Below are positions 44,391 through 54,829 of a stretch of 64,000 bases of DNA, piece after piece. Under the pieces are notes generated by a model. It had not been told where the DNA came from. It searched no databases and saw nothing but the letters and a program-made list of their open reading frames with translations. Source of the DNA: Flabesymbios commensalis. Lineage: Eukaryota; Annelida; Polychaeta; Terebellida; Flabelligeridae. Every line of letters starts with the position of its first letter. The first letter of the stretch is position 1. The position numbers and the translations under genes were made by a program. The DNA is taken from contig OZ024903.1 of NCBI GenBank assembly GCA_964017125.1, positions 86,806,247-86,870,246 on the forward strand, in the 5' to 3' direction.

Positions 44391-46240
44391 TAACAGCTGA
44401 ATAACGGCGGTAATTAAAGGTGATCTCGGCATTTGGCAGGATGAGGCCCTTTTCCATTGGTCAAATTTTAAATACTCTATGATACTTGGTCCTAATTTGC
44501 CAGCTTTATTTGTTGCATGCATTTGCCAATATATCATTAATACGTTCTAGGAATGTGTAGCTAATAATCATGATAATATATGGTGTTGTTGAGATTAGTA
44601 GTATACTTCACACGACATAAATAACGTGCTGCTAGATTCAGAATACTTAATAAGAGCTGGGCACGAGTACCTGATCATATAGCTTGCAGCAGGTATAGGC
44701 TAAATCTATATATGTACTGAACATGGATAAATAATTATTCTCCTCTATATAATATAGCAAGATTGTCGTTCTTATGTCCCACTTAAGTGAGTTCGTGTTA
44801 GTGTTACCTCAGCATTTAAAAACAACTCTAAGGTTATATGTTTTGTTAGGCTATGCTTATACTCACCATCTGTTTTTAATGATTTCTCATGAAATTAGAA
44901 AAGTAAATAGTGTGTGAAAGTTACTGGGAAGTAATTAGCACCAACTGTCATTTAAACAATTATCGTTACCATTGTTTGTTTTGTTTTATCCTATCAGATG
45001 TGATACTGATGTTGTCAATTACATTAATTCAAAGTATATAGCAACTATAGACATATAGGCCTATATATATAACTATGTAGTCAAAATAATCACAGATGAT
45101 GTTAGAACTCATGAAAATTTGAACACTACATCCATGAAAGATTAACATATTAAATTATTATTATAGTCGATGCTTTGCAAGAGTTTGTCCTGAACTATTA
45201 TAAATGCATATGATTGAAGACAATGTGAAATACATCACAAAAAATATATTTTTAAACTAAGCTAATGGACTCGAATTTGGTATTTGACTGATTTTGCACC
45301 AACCTAATAGGGACTATATATAATGATTTTATATAAAACTGTAGGTCAGTTGAATATCGACAAAGTGTTACATATGCCACTAAAATGAATAGCATAGGTA
45401 ACACTCTGACTGCTAGAGTATACGGTAATACAGTAGAATGCAAGGGTAATGTAGTAGCCTATAATCAGTGTTATAGGCCTATCATATAGATGTGTGATTT
45501 AACAGTAACTGTCCTGTAGTCACCTGTAGTATACCCCCCTCCCTGATAAGTAACCCCCCCCCCCCAGGGTGCTGGTACGGCGACCACCGCCCTAACCCCT
45601 TGAGCTCTAAACACCCCGCGATCCATGTTAATTTATCATCTCTACATTAGATACAAGCATACTGTTGTCTTTCTCCTAATAAAGTCTTCACTTTGTTTGC
45701 ACAGTGGCATCATAGTCAGCCACGATGTGACTGAAAATATTCCACTTTTTTCACTTCCAACGAATGTGCCGATACATGTAGGATGTGTGAAGTTATATAC
45801 TTTAATCCGTGTTAATGCCATCTAAAATGGAGTTTTAGCTGATATATCTAATTTAATAGCTATATTGTGCTCAATTCTTTATTTGAAATGTTCCTGTATC
45901 TTACAATATATATTTTTTTAATTTATCTACATAGGCTTAGTGATATAAGCTTTCATTTTTTTTTACTTAAACCGAACATTATAGTTGTAAAACTATATAC
46001 ACAAAAAAAAAATTAACTTGATTATATATAATACAACTTACATATAAAATAAGTAATCATAGGACTATAACTAGATTCAGCATAGTTACTATAGCATCAG
46101 TTCTATGTTAGCATTTTAGTACGCTATAACAGATCTTTACGTGCCGCAGTTATCCAAGGGTTATCAAAAGCATCGGCTCTAGACGTCCAAGGGTTGAATA
46201 CTTGGTATAGTTCTGAGTTTTGTCTAGCACCCAGTCTCAC
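44391..46240. other. AT-rich upstream spacer
   Basis: No gene. A decayed family W or V relative may lie at 45362-45420 (AGTGTTACATATGCCACT...GGTAACACTCTGACTGCTAG). A C-run of about 13 bases occurs at about 45548-45566. Confidence 0.35.
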
Positions 46241-46244
46241 TTTA

Positions 46245-46880
46245 TTGAATATGTGGCGACGGCACTAGAAGAAAGGTTACTTAACAATATTGACAGAGAG
46301 GCGCATCTGCTGTCCTCCCTCCCCCTGTAGTGCTGATAGCGCCCCTCTCTAGAGGGAGGGGGCTTAATACACACATAGCAGACGTGTGCCCCCTCTCCTA
46401 GAGCCCCTCTCCCCTCCCCTGTCACTCCAGGCAGTCGGCCACACACCATACAATCACCAGTGTTTACCACCTCTATTGTGTGACGAGACGCGCAGGCGCT
46501 AAACACTGTCGCGCCCCACCCACAGCCCCATCCACAGCACGCTGATTGGTCAGTGGCCACGGTAACGGAGGCGTGGTTTAGCTGAGGCAGGGTGTGTGAT
46601 TGACAGCGGCTGTGTGCGGTGAAGATGCGGTACATTTAGCTGTGTAGCGTCAGAACGCGGCAGTCCACAGCCCAGAGCGGACTGACAACGGCAGGCTATG
46701 ATAGCGTGTTAACACTAATACAGAGACACACAAGGATAGGTGATACATAGCAGGAGAATATGTGTGTGTCATCACACACTAACTAACCTAGGACTTATAC
46801 CACTACTGTGTAAGAGTGACGTGTTAACTGTGACGTCTTCCCTGCTCGTGACACCAGGATCATCACAGCGTGAGGTCACT
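46245..46880 (+). promoter_or_regulatory. Tbx2/3 promoter and 5' leader region
   Basis: G+C rises well above the surroundings. An inverted CCAAT box (CTGATTGGTCAG, ATTGG at 46545-46549) is accompanied by CGCCCCACCC (46512-46521) and GGAGGCGTGGT, which resemble Sp/KLF sites. No TATA box is evident. Three short upstream ORFs precede the main start: ATG at 46625 (stop ends 46639), 46698 (46712) and 46760 (46786), if they are within the transcript. The transcription start cannot be fixed from sequence; the leader probably begins between about 46560 and 46700. Confidence 0.55.
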
Positions 46881-47431
46881 ATGATCTACCAGCAGCCGCC
46901 CGTAGGTCGTGACGGCGGGGGTACACTAGCCGCTCCCCCAGGACTACCTTCTCCATACTCTCCCTACTTTCTTAACCCCGGGGTCAGCAGTAGCGCTACC
47001 GGGGTCGCCTCCAGACATACGGACTATAGCGTGAATTCCCTTCTATCCACCACCAGCAGCTCCTCAATGCATCATAACTCGTACCTCTCAGCTTCGGCAG
47101 CGGCGGCCGCGGCAGCTGCCGGAGCGGCACAGCTACAACACCAAGCCGCTCTACAGGCCTCCTTATTACATAAACTACAGGGATTGTCAGCGGCCGGATG
47201 CAGGCCTATGCACCCCCTTACACCCGCCGAACTCTTCTTGTCACAAAGTGCGGCGGCGGCAGCGGCGGCGGCGGCAGGTCTACCCCGACCCCCGGGTCTG
47301 AGGATGCCCGGCCCTCCTGAGCCTCAGGATGATGACGTACAGGATGACCCTAAGGTGGAACTAGAGAGTAAGGAGCTATGGCAACAGTTTCATTCTAAGG
47401 GTACAGAAATGGTCATTACCAAATCTGGAAG
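46881..47431 (+). CDS. Tbx2/3: T-box transcription factor Tbx2/3, coding exon 1
   Basis: The chosen ATG (46881) begins [14 protein letters not shown]; it is the first ATG in this frame and has A at -3. The 183 complete codons comprise a Pro/Gly/Ser-rich N-terminus, an eh1-like motif YSVNSLL (residues 49-55), poly-Ala tracts (residues 73-80 and 124-132) and the acidic [10 protein letters not shown] that leads into the T-box. [19 protein letters not shown] starts the DNA-binding domain; the family has [20 protein letters not shown]. The exon ends AAG before GTAAGA at 47432, splitting an Arg codon (phase 2). Tbx2/3 proteins are nuclear repressors in organ patterning, acting on T-box sites. The Tbx2/3 assignment rests on the DDPKV-E-KELW block and on exon 2; Tbx4/5 is less likely. 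Confidence 0.93.
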
Positions 47432-48201
47432 GTAAGATGATCTGCTGGCTTATCTTCTCATGCATTTCATGTAGATACAAATTCGAAGCATAACAATATT
47501 TACAATTAAAAGTTCTCACCAGTAGGCTATGTGTAGAACATTTAAAAACTATAGGCATTATGTGAAATCACATTTCAAACACAATCAAACTTCATTTTAA
47601 ATCACAAACCTGTAATAGGCCCTACAACGAAAATAACGAAAAATTGCATTAACGCATTGGACAACGTATACGGCCCTATTTGTTTTTGTGTCGAGCATTT
47701 CAAAATGCATTATGACTATCACTTTTTAGAATAAAATACAATAGTATTATATGGGCTCCCTACGTGCTGATCTTGTCCGTCTGTAGTCCTGACCAGCAGG
47801 GCTACAGCAACTCATGCAGTTGAGAAAGTAATTTTGTTGTGGTCATGATCCGGAACAAAGTAACAAAGTGGGATAATTTGTTGGGACAGCAAGCACTTTG
47901 TTGAGTTATTAAATAATAGTAATGTGTACAATTTGTGACGATCGTTACGATCCAGATCCAGATCATCAGTACTCTCACCTTATCCGTGGACGCGGGGTGG
48001 TATAAGATTCCTCAGCCCACAGAGAGGTGCAGGTGCTGATGTAGAGTGAAGACTTCACTCACTATAGTAATCCTTCTGCTGCTGAATAGTTTGTTCCCAT
48101 TTTTCATTTATTTGAAGCTGGAATTGCTGAGGCAGTTTCCAGCTTTAAATGACGAAAAATATATACAGAAAAATATATACTTTTCTGAAATAAAATTATT
48201 T

Positions 48202-48425
48202 TATCGACCCTCTCAGTGCTGGGGCCGACTTTAGACGTCAGAATATGACGTTTAGACGTCAGACATCTAAAGTCAATCCCCGGCCGCAGTGAAAAAGTAA
48301 AACATTCATAATGACCGTATATATATAATTTATACCCATAGCATAGGTTTTAAAATGGAGCGGGTAGAGCTGACTATACATGATTTCAGAACCCTCCATG
48401 GTATCCATGGTTAATATAAATATCA
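48202..48425 (-). mobile_element. Family P2 MITE
   Basis: ACCCTCTCAGTGCTGGGGCC opens; the palindrome GACTTTAGACGTCAGAATAT and GACGTCAGACATCTAAAGTC follows, then CCCATAGCATAGGTTTTAAA and CCATGGTATCCATGGTTAA. The TTAA ends are decayed on the left. Confidence 0.65.
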
Positions 48426-48760
48426 GATCCACACATGAAGTTTTATCTTCCACAACCCATGCACAACCCTCTGATTCTGAATCTCTGAAGTGTTTCTGGA
48501 TCCAGTCATCCCGGGATGTATTCATGGCCGGGGTGGGGTGGCTTGGATACCATGCCCTTATCCCTGGTCAAACACAGTGAGCGCCATAAAGGCGACGCTT
48601 TGCCCTGCTGCCAAACCTGTCAACAGAAACGGACAAGCTCTGTTTACAAGCTGACAATTGTGGAAACGATATACTGTTATCTGGATGCTCTCTACTCTCG
48701 TATAGACGTGTACATTCTGAGTATTGTTTCCATAACCGAGCTCATCTTTATCCAGGCTTT

Positions 48761-49523
48761 GCACATTTCAGGCGTGTGAGGATCTTATTATGACAATTAA
48801 ATAAAAAAGAGAATCATAAATTGATTTTACAATCAGACACATGTGATGCCATTGATAAAAGAAATATATTTGTTCAATGCTTCATATAAGTAGGACAATA
48901 TACAAAGTAAAATAATAAATAGAGACTTGCGACTGCATTGCCAAACACAAAGTATGCATAATGTTTGGTACATTAATCTGTAGACCTTTACGGGTTACAG
49001 CATCACAATAAACGCTCTTAAGGGCCTACAGGACTATTAGGCTACCATTTGAAATATTAGCGTTCATTTTTTCAATGTCCTGAAATAAAAATAGGCCTAT
49101 AGTAACCCAAAAGATGTTTTATACAAACTAAAACACCAGTATATTTGTAATATTGTATTTGCATCTTTGGATTTCATTCGGTCAGCTTGATATTAACCCT
49201 TTAACCGCCGGTGTCGCATATATTGGGGTTTTCATTTTTTATTAGCAAATTAAGTACCACCTTTTGAACATGTGACAAAGATAAAATGTGACATCAATCA
49301 GCAATATTTGAAAACAGTTGACCTCCATTTTGCTAAATCTGAATAATTTTCACTCGTTTGAAGTTGTGGTTCGCGTCAGCGAGACAACTTCAATTGGGTG
49401 AAAATTCAGATTGAATAATTTGGCGGTTAAAGGGTTAAAGTGTACATTGTAGTAGATATACTATTAAAACATGCCCGCACTTTCAGTTTTTGAGAGGCGT
49501 CGCTCCATGTCATATATTTCCGC
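48761..49523 (+). repeat. Tandem duplication, copy 1
   Basis: Starts GCACATTTCAGGCGTGTGAG and ends GTCATATATTTCCGC. Copy 2 follows after only 5 bases (ACATT). The copies differ at about three positions, for example TGTTCAATGC against TGTTTAATGC, so the event is recent or reflects an assembly of two alleles. Confidence 0.93.
49193..49438 (+). mobile_element. TTAA MITE, family P1, complete
   Basis: Inside duplication copy 1. TTAACCCTTTAACCGCCGGT to GGCGGTTAAAGGGTTAA, with GTTTGAAGTTGTGGTTCGCG in one hairpin arm; part of the facing arm (CGAGACAACTTCAATTGGGT) is shortened. Confidence 0.88.
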
Positions 49524-49528
49524 ACATT

Positions 49529-50290
49529 GCACATTTCAGGCGTGTGAGGATCTTATTATGACAATTAAATAAAAAAGAGAATCATAAATTGATTTTACAA
49601 TCAGACACATGTGATGCCATTGATAAAAGAAATATATTTGTTTAATGCTTCATATAAGTAGGACAATATACAAAGTAAAATAATAAATAGAGACTTGCGA
49701 CTGCATTGCCAAACACAAAGTATGCATAATGTTTGGTACATTAATCTGTAGACCTTTACGGGTTACAGCATCACAATAAACGCTCTTAAGGGCCTACAGG
49801 ACTATTAGGCTACCATTTGAAATATTAGCGTTCATTTTTTCAATGTCCTGAAATAAAAATAGGCCTATAGTAACCCAAAAGATGTTTTATACAAACTAAA
49901 ACACCAGTATATTTGTAATATTGTATTTGCATCTTTGGATTTCATTCGGTCAGCTTGATATTAACCCTTAACCGCCGGTGTCGCATATATTGGGGTTTTC
50001 ATTTTTTATTAGCAAATTAAGTACCACCTTTTGAACATGTGACAAAGATAAAATGTGACATCAATCAGCAATATTTGAAAACAGTTGACCTCCATTTTGC
50101 TAAATCTGAATAATTTTCACTCGTTTGAAGTTGTGGTTCGCGTCAGCGATACAACTTCAATTGGGTGAAAATTCAGATTGAATAATTTGGCGGTTAAAGG
50201 GTTAAAGTGTACATTGTAGTAGATATACTATTAAAACATGCCCGCACTTTCAGTTTTTGAGAGGCGTCGCTCCATGTCATATATTTCCGC
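49529..50290 (+). repeat. Tandem duplication, copy 2
   Basis: Matches 48761-49523 throughout with an offset of 767-768 bp; sequence diverges after TTTCCGC (TACGTATATA here, ACATTGCACA after copy 1). The junction shares GCACAT with the copy start, suggesting microhomology-mediated duplication. Confidence 0.93.
49961..50205 (+). mobile_element. TTAA MITE, family P1 (duplicated copy)
   Basis: Second copy of the element at 49193-49438, one base shorter at its left end (CCCTTAACCGCC) and with GCGATACAAC in place of GCGAGACAAC. Confidence 0.88.
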
Positions 50291-50732
50291 TACGTATATA
50301 TCTTCTCGCACGTTCTCTTGTTCTGACATGCTAACTTCTCGTCAATTTCCCGTTGCCTCTATCTGTGAACGCAGAGCATCACACCGCGTGCAGATCAGCC
50401 CGCGGGGATCAGGGGGGGGGGGCACTATAAACACACAGTGTAATAGATGAACTGCGTGATGAAATAGAGATTTCACTGTGACGTCACCAATTAGCCGATA
50501 ATCCGTCATAGTATAGACGTAGACGGGGACAGGCAATTATAACGTCGCCAGTCAGACCGTCTACCCTCGTGTCCCCTCACGCAAAAAATAAAACTCACCA
50601 CCCCCCTCCCAACACCACCACAGGCCGCAATGTCGACAAAAAATTATCAGAGGTTGAAGCATAATATAATACGTTATTTTCCGCGATATGATTTCACCTC
50701 GGTAAGAATTTCGTCCATGGCACTGAAATAAT

Positions 50733-50983
50733 TTAACCCTTGCAGCGCGGGGATCGACTTAAGTCGTCAGAATCTGACGTCTGTAGACGTCAGATTCTGA
50801 CGTCTAATGTCGATCCCCGCACTGTAAGAGTAAAAATATTTCTACTGGCCATATACCCGTAACATAGGTATTCAAATGAATCAGAAAGAGCTAACTAAAA
50901 CAATCATGATTATTTCAAATTGAAAAAACCCGTTTGGTTGCGATGTTTTTTTTTAGAAATTAATTCAGCGCTTTAGGGGTTAA
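50733..50983 (-). mobile_element. TTAA MITE, family P2 with the most complete palindrome
   Basis: TTAACCCTTGCAGCGCGGGG to CAGCGCTTTAGGGGTTAA. The palindrome (about 50746-50824) has arms of nearly 38 bp: GCGGGGATCGACTTAAGTCG, TCAGAATCTGACGTCT, then AGACGTCAGATTCTGACGTC, and back to GATCCCCGC. The arms contain TGACGTC, which resembles a CREB/ATF site. Confidence 0.87.
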
Positions 50984-51701
50984 AACCCGCATAAAATTAT
51001 TCACCTGGTATAACATTATTTGTAAATCAGGTGTGATATATAAGTGAAGAATATATTAGGCCTAAATTACTGGACAATTTACATAATTATGTCAAGCATA
51101 AAAATTATTATAACAAACGCAAGGAAAGAACATCACAAGTGATACGGATATAGCTGTCTACAGATCCACACAGAGCAAAAAAAAGTATCATTTATATTTT
51201 TTATTAAAAATAACGTCTCCATAACATACTATATAATAATTTATATTGTATTATAGAGCGTAAATAATTATTAAGCGTAAATTATTACAAACTATACATA
51301 ATTAATAAACAAATACATGACTTAAGGTGTAAAATATTATCTTTAGAGGGGCCTATATACTCAAAATCTACACCAAACTAAGGTATAAGTGATCAATTTT
51401 GAAATCAGCGGGTCAGACTGTTTTCGCATACTGCATGGTTATACTAATTAAACCATGGAGTTGACTCAAGGCGCAAATATACATACTAATTATTATCTCA
51501 CCCTGCGTCTAAAAACTTAAACAATAATAAAACCCGCAAATACCTGTAAGGAAATGACAAACGTGCCGTTTTTTATATTCTTAATTAAATTAGATCTATG
51601 GGTAAAAATTGTACCCCACCCTGCAGGACGCTTTCGGTGAGATTGTCTTTGATATTTGACTCGCTGATTGCGTTACAAGTGTAATCTGGGGCTGTATTCT
51701 G

Positions 51702-51789
51702 GTACAAGTTACGATATATCGTAGGCTTCTGATTGGTCGAGATGGCCATCTCGACCAATCAGAAGCCTACGATATATCGTAACTTGTAC
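51702..51789. mobile_element. Perfect 88-bp palindrome (element K)
   Basis: Arms of 44 bp match exactly with no spacer, meeting at GGCC (51744-51747). The arm begins GTACAAGTTACGATATATCG and continues through GGCTTCTGATTGG. Related but single-armed copies lie at 8948-9335 and 15197-15242, so it is a transposon family rather than a local accident. Confidence 0.92.
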
Positions 51790-51799
51790 GGGGATACGG

Positions 51800-52130
51800 G
51801 CCCTGGACGTGCTATTGCGCCGTGGACAGTTCTCTTTTACAGGGGTCAGTTATACAATCTCAATTCAACGCAAAAGGTTGACCTTTACAGCTTTCTCAAT
51901 TTTTTTTTCCCAAGTCAATTTTTATTCTGGCATTAGATAAATACTCGTACGTGTAAATAGTATGGTTTCACTCATTAGACCTTCAATATGTGTGATTTCG
52001 TTGATATAGAAAAGTGGGCCCACCAAATTATATGGAAAGTGAAGCTGCTAAAATGACAGACATGTCTATTAATCGGTTATCGTCTTTGACTACGTCCCTA
52101 CGTCATTGAGTGGAAATGTTGTGATGGCTA
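51800..52130. other. Intronic spacer
   Basis: No recognised element. Confidence 0.35.
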
Positions 52131-52134
52131 CTAG

Positions 52135-52200
52135 CAAGCAAGCGACGTTCACCCAATGTCGGGCCAACATTGAGCCGTCGTTGGGTAGCGTGTTTTCGGG
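52135..52200. mobile_element. Family B fragment
   Basis: CAAGCGACGTTCACCCAATG, GGGCCAACATTGAGCCGTCG; ends eroded. Confidence 0.4.
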
Positions 52201-52345
52201 GTGTGCGGCGACCACCCCGTAGAATCATGGTGACATATATGTGTGCCGAGTTGCACAAGTGTGTAAATGAGTCGACGCTACTCAGCTAAGAAGATAACAG
52301 AGAGAGGGTCCACCGCTTTATCTCTGATAGATATCACAAAGTATA

Positions 52346-52400
52346 CACCCCCCCCCCCCTCGTGGCTCACTGTGAGTACCCCCCCCCCCATCGTGGGCAC
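52346..52400. repeat. Duplicated poly-C motif
   Basis: Two C runs of ten or more, each preceded by GTA and followed by TCGTGG: a short tandem duplication. Confidence 0.7.
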
Positions 52401-52775
52401 TTAAACACAAGTCTGTTCTGAGTACCAGGCGCCAAGTTTGACAGTTATGTAATGTTGTCATTCTCTGTGGTCGCTATAGTACCCTTCGCCGCCGCACAAT
52501 TAACATTTCACGTCCTAAGATCTGCTTTATTATGTTTTCTTATCTGCGTAATATATTTTTATTGTTGATAGATGAACAGAGATCAAATAAATACAGCTAA
52601 GCAATATTTTGAAATACACTATTTTTGATGCATTCTACAATTTTCACATTAAAAAAAATCCATATACCTGGATTACAAGACTGCAGCGAACCGAGGGTGC
52701 TAAAATTAAAAGGCTAGATTCTAAGATAGCTGGTGTTAAGTGTGTGTGGCGGGGGTGAGGTGGAGGTGTACTTTG

Positions 52776-52843
52776 CCGTGAAAAGCCAAAAGGCAGTATC
52801 TGCTTACCGTACAAGTGAGCAGATACTGCGTTTTGCTTCACAG
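52776..52843. mobile_element. Palindromic element, family H
   Basis: GTGAAAAGCCAAAAGGCAGT and CTGCGTTTTGCTTCACAG arms around ATCTGCTTACCGTACAAGTG. Confidence 0.75.
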
Positions 52844-53480
52844 ACCAGTACTTATGCTTGCTATCTGTCTGGCCGGACCTGGCGACTAGGTGACAAGATT
52901 GAGGGATATACACCCAGGCCATTAAGACTAAACCCGCCACTCGACCCTGTCCTACTTTAGCAATCTATCAAACCTTTATAGCTTCTACATAGCCTTACAT
53001 GAGACGCGCGAACGATTGAACTGAATGTCCACCCCAAATCGCGCCTTGTTGAAATGTCACCGTTATCTAATATTATAGCTATAATTTAGTGCGACTATAT
53101 ATATTAAATGATATAAGATTTGTCATAGGTTGATACTTAAAATATAGCACAGCATATTGATCAGTGAACATCGTGCATGCATGCAGTTTAAGTCTAAAGA
53201 CAGCATAATAATCGTAGATGTGTTGTTTTGTATTCTGATTTGCTGGATTCGTCAAACCACAATTTCCATCCTGATATTATTAAAGTGATCACGATTAAAA
53301 AATAAAAAATGCAATTGCTATGTTAATATTTGGGACCTCACCGCGCTATATAGCAACCTGTATAGGTCTATGTAATCCCCCTAAAAAGTTTTTTAATCAA
53401 ATTAATGGTAATGTATGCTTGAACTGGACACTAATATTTGTTATTTTATCGTAATGGTAACGTACTTACCTATTGTGGTC

Positions 53481-53592
53481 TCCATCAAACGCAGCACATT
53501 GAAGCAATGTTGCGTTAATGTTGGTCTAGCGTCGCAGACGCTGGACCAACATTAACTCAATATTGCTTCAATGTGCCGTGTTTAGTTAATGC
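53481..53592. mobile_element. Palindromic MITE, family B
   Basis: GCACATTGAAGCAATGTTGC, GTTAATGTTGGTCTAGCGTC and GCAGACGCTGGACCAACATT, then AATATTGCTTCAATGTGCCG: almost perfect inner arms. The outer CCCAGCAAAC end is changed to TCCATCAAAC. Confidence 0.8.
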
Positions 53593-54334
53593 TGGTAAAA
53601 TATGTACATTATCAGGGCTAATGTAAACACACAATCCGTTATACGACCACCACTAAACATACAAAGCGCATCCAACACAATCAAGTCTGCTTGAAACTGA
53701 CCAGAAATGATGCGGGTGAAATTGACACCACTGTGTAGAATAAACTATCACATTTCCTGTGACGACAACCATATACGGGCGTGAAATATGGGCAATTATA
53801 AATTTACAAACAATTTCGCAAGATGAATTCTGTATATGGAAATTATTCACGCATTTCTGATCACAGGATACTGAGTAATTTTAATTGTATACTAATAATT
53901 TGATTTGTATAGACATACATGCATCTGAAGATATTAGGTCAATCACCATCAATCTGTAATATCGTAAATCGGTTGAATTAGCATAATTATACTCATATGG
54001 GCGTTTATGTGTGAATTTATGCTAATGATTATTCAATTAGTATAGCAGCCTTCACTATATAATAGTCGAGAAACAGATATGCAAGCTGATAATAAAATAG
54101 AGAATTATATACCTACAGCACTAAACACAGAAATCGATTTTATATTATTAGAGATCTATACGAATAGGTTTTTAAAAAGGTTCAATATTCATCAGGTTAA
54201 ATGTTGTATTTACGCGATGGTCACATTCCGCTAATATTATTAGGCCCACTTGACATTTAAATTGTATTTTCTATGTGCACATAATTTTTAAAAATTCTTA
54301 CGCGAAGAATTTTCAGGCTAGCTTAGCAGGCAGA

Positions 54335-54560
54335 TATTTTTCTTGTTGAGATAAATCTGCGGGCCCGCTTAATTAATCCATTAATGGGGAGCGCGGGTTT
54401 TTGTCAAGCAGCACACTCGGATGTCTCAATTAAGGCATCATGATGCTGCGGTTTAAATGAACACTCTGGTTTAAGTAGAATGGAGGGTGATAAGCAGATG
54501 ATAATGGTGATAAGTGACAACAGGCCACGCTGAGCCTGCAATTACAGCACAGGGAAGCGT
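54335..54560. promoter_or_regulatory. Candidate intronic enhancer (GATA/homeodomain sites)
   Basis: Repeat-free block with TTAATTAATCCATTAATGG (homeodomain-like) and, at about 54488-54520, TGATAAGCAGATGATAATGG followed by TGATAAGTGAC: three GATAA words in about 30 bases. TCAATTAAGGCATCATGATG lies between. Site clustering and complexity suggest a regulatory element; function is inferred. Confidence 0.35.
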
Positions 54561-54643
54561 CTTAGATTAGCTGCCCGCCCCTCACACCCCCACCCGCCCC
54601 CGTGTAGCCCCCGCTGTGAGGAGACTCTCCCGGGGGGGGGGGG

Positions 54644-54732
54644 TCATAGCAAACATGGCGTCCACCCGATGTTGATTTGATGTTGATGTTGGGCCAGCGT
54701 CTACGACGTCCCAATATCAAATCAACATTTGG
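54644..54732. mobile_element. Family B MITE
   Basis: AGCAAACATGGCGTCCACCC, GATGTTGATTTGATG, GGGCCAGCGTCTACGACGTC, AATATCAAATCAACATTTGG. Confidence 0.7.
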
Positions 54733-54735
54733 CAA

Positions 54736-54826
54736 ATTTATGATGTTCGTTGAATGCTGGAGCATCGTCGTAGATGGTGGCCCAGCATTATAACAGCATT
54801 GATTAAACGTCTTAGGTTTGCTGGAT
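54736..54826. mobile_element. Family B MITE (adjacent copy)
   Basis: TTGAATGCTGGAGCATCGTC, GTAGATGGTGGCCCAGCATT, ending AAACGTCTTAGGTTTGCTGG. It may be the right half of one element split by its neighbour. Confidence 0.7.
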
Positions 54827-54829
54827 ACT

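Noticed and set aside
46740-46880. N-terminal extension of Tbx2/3 from a GTG at 46740
   Set aside because: No ATG in frame before 46881; the stretch looks like leader sequence.
51029-51036. AGGTGTGA, a T-box half-site, as evidence of autoregulation
   Set aside because: An 8-base word is expected about twice by chance in 64 kb on both strands; another lies inside the 2.9-kb element.
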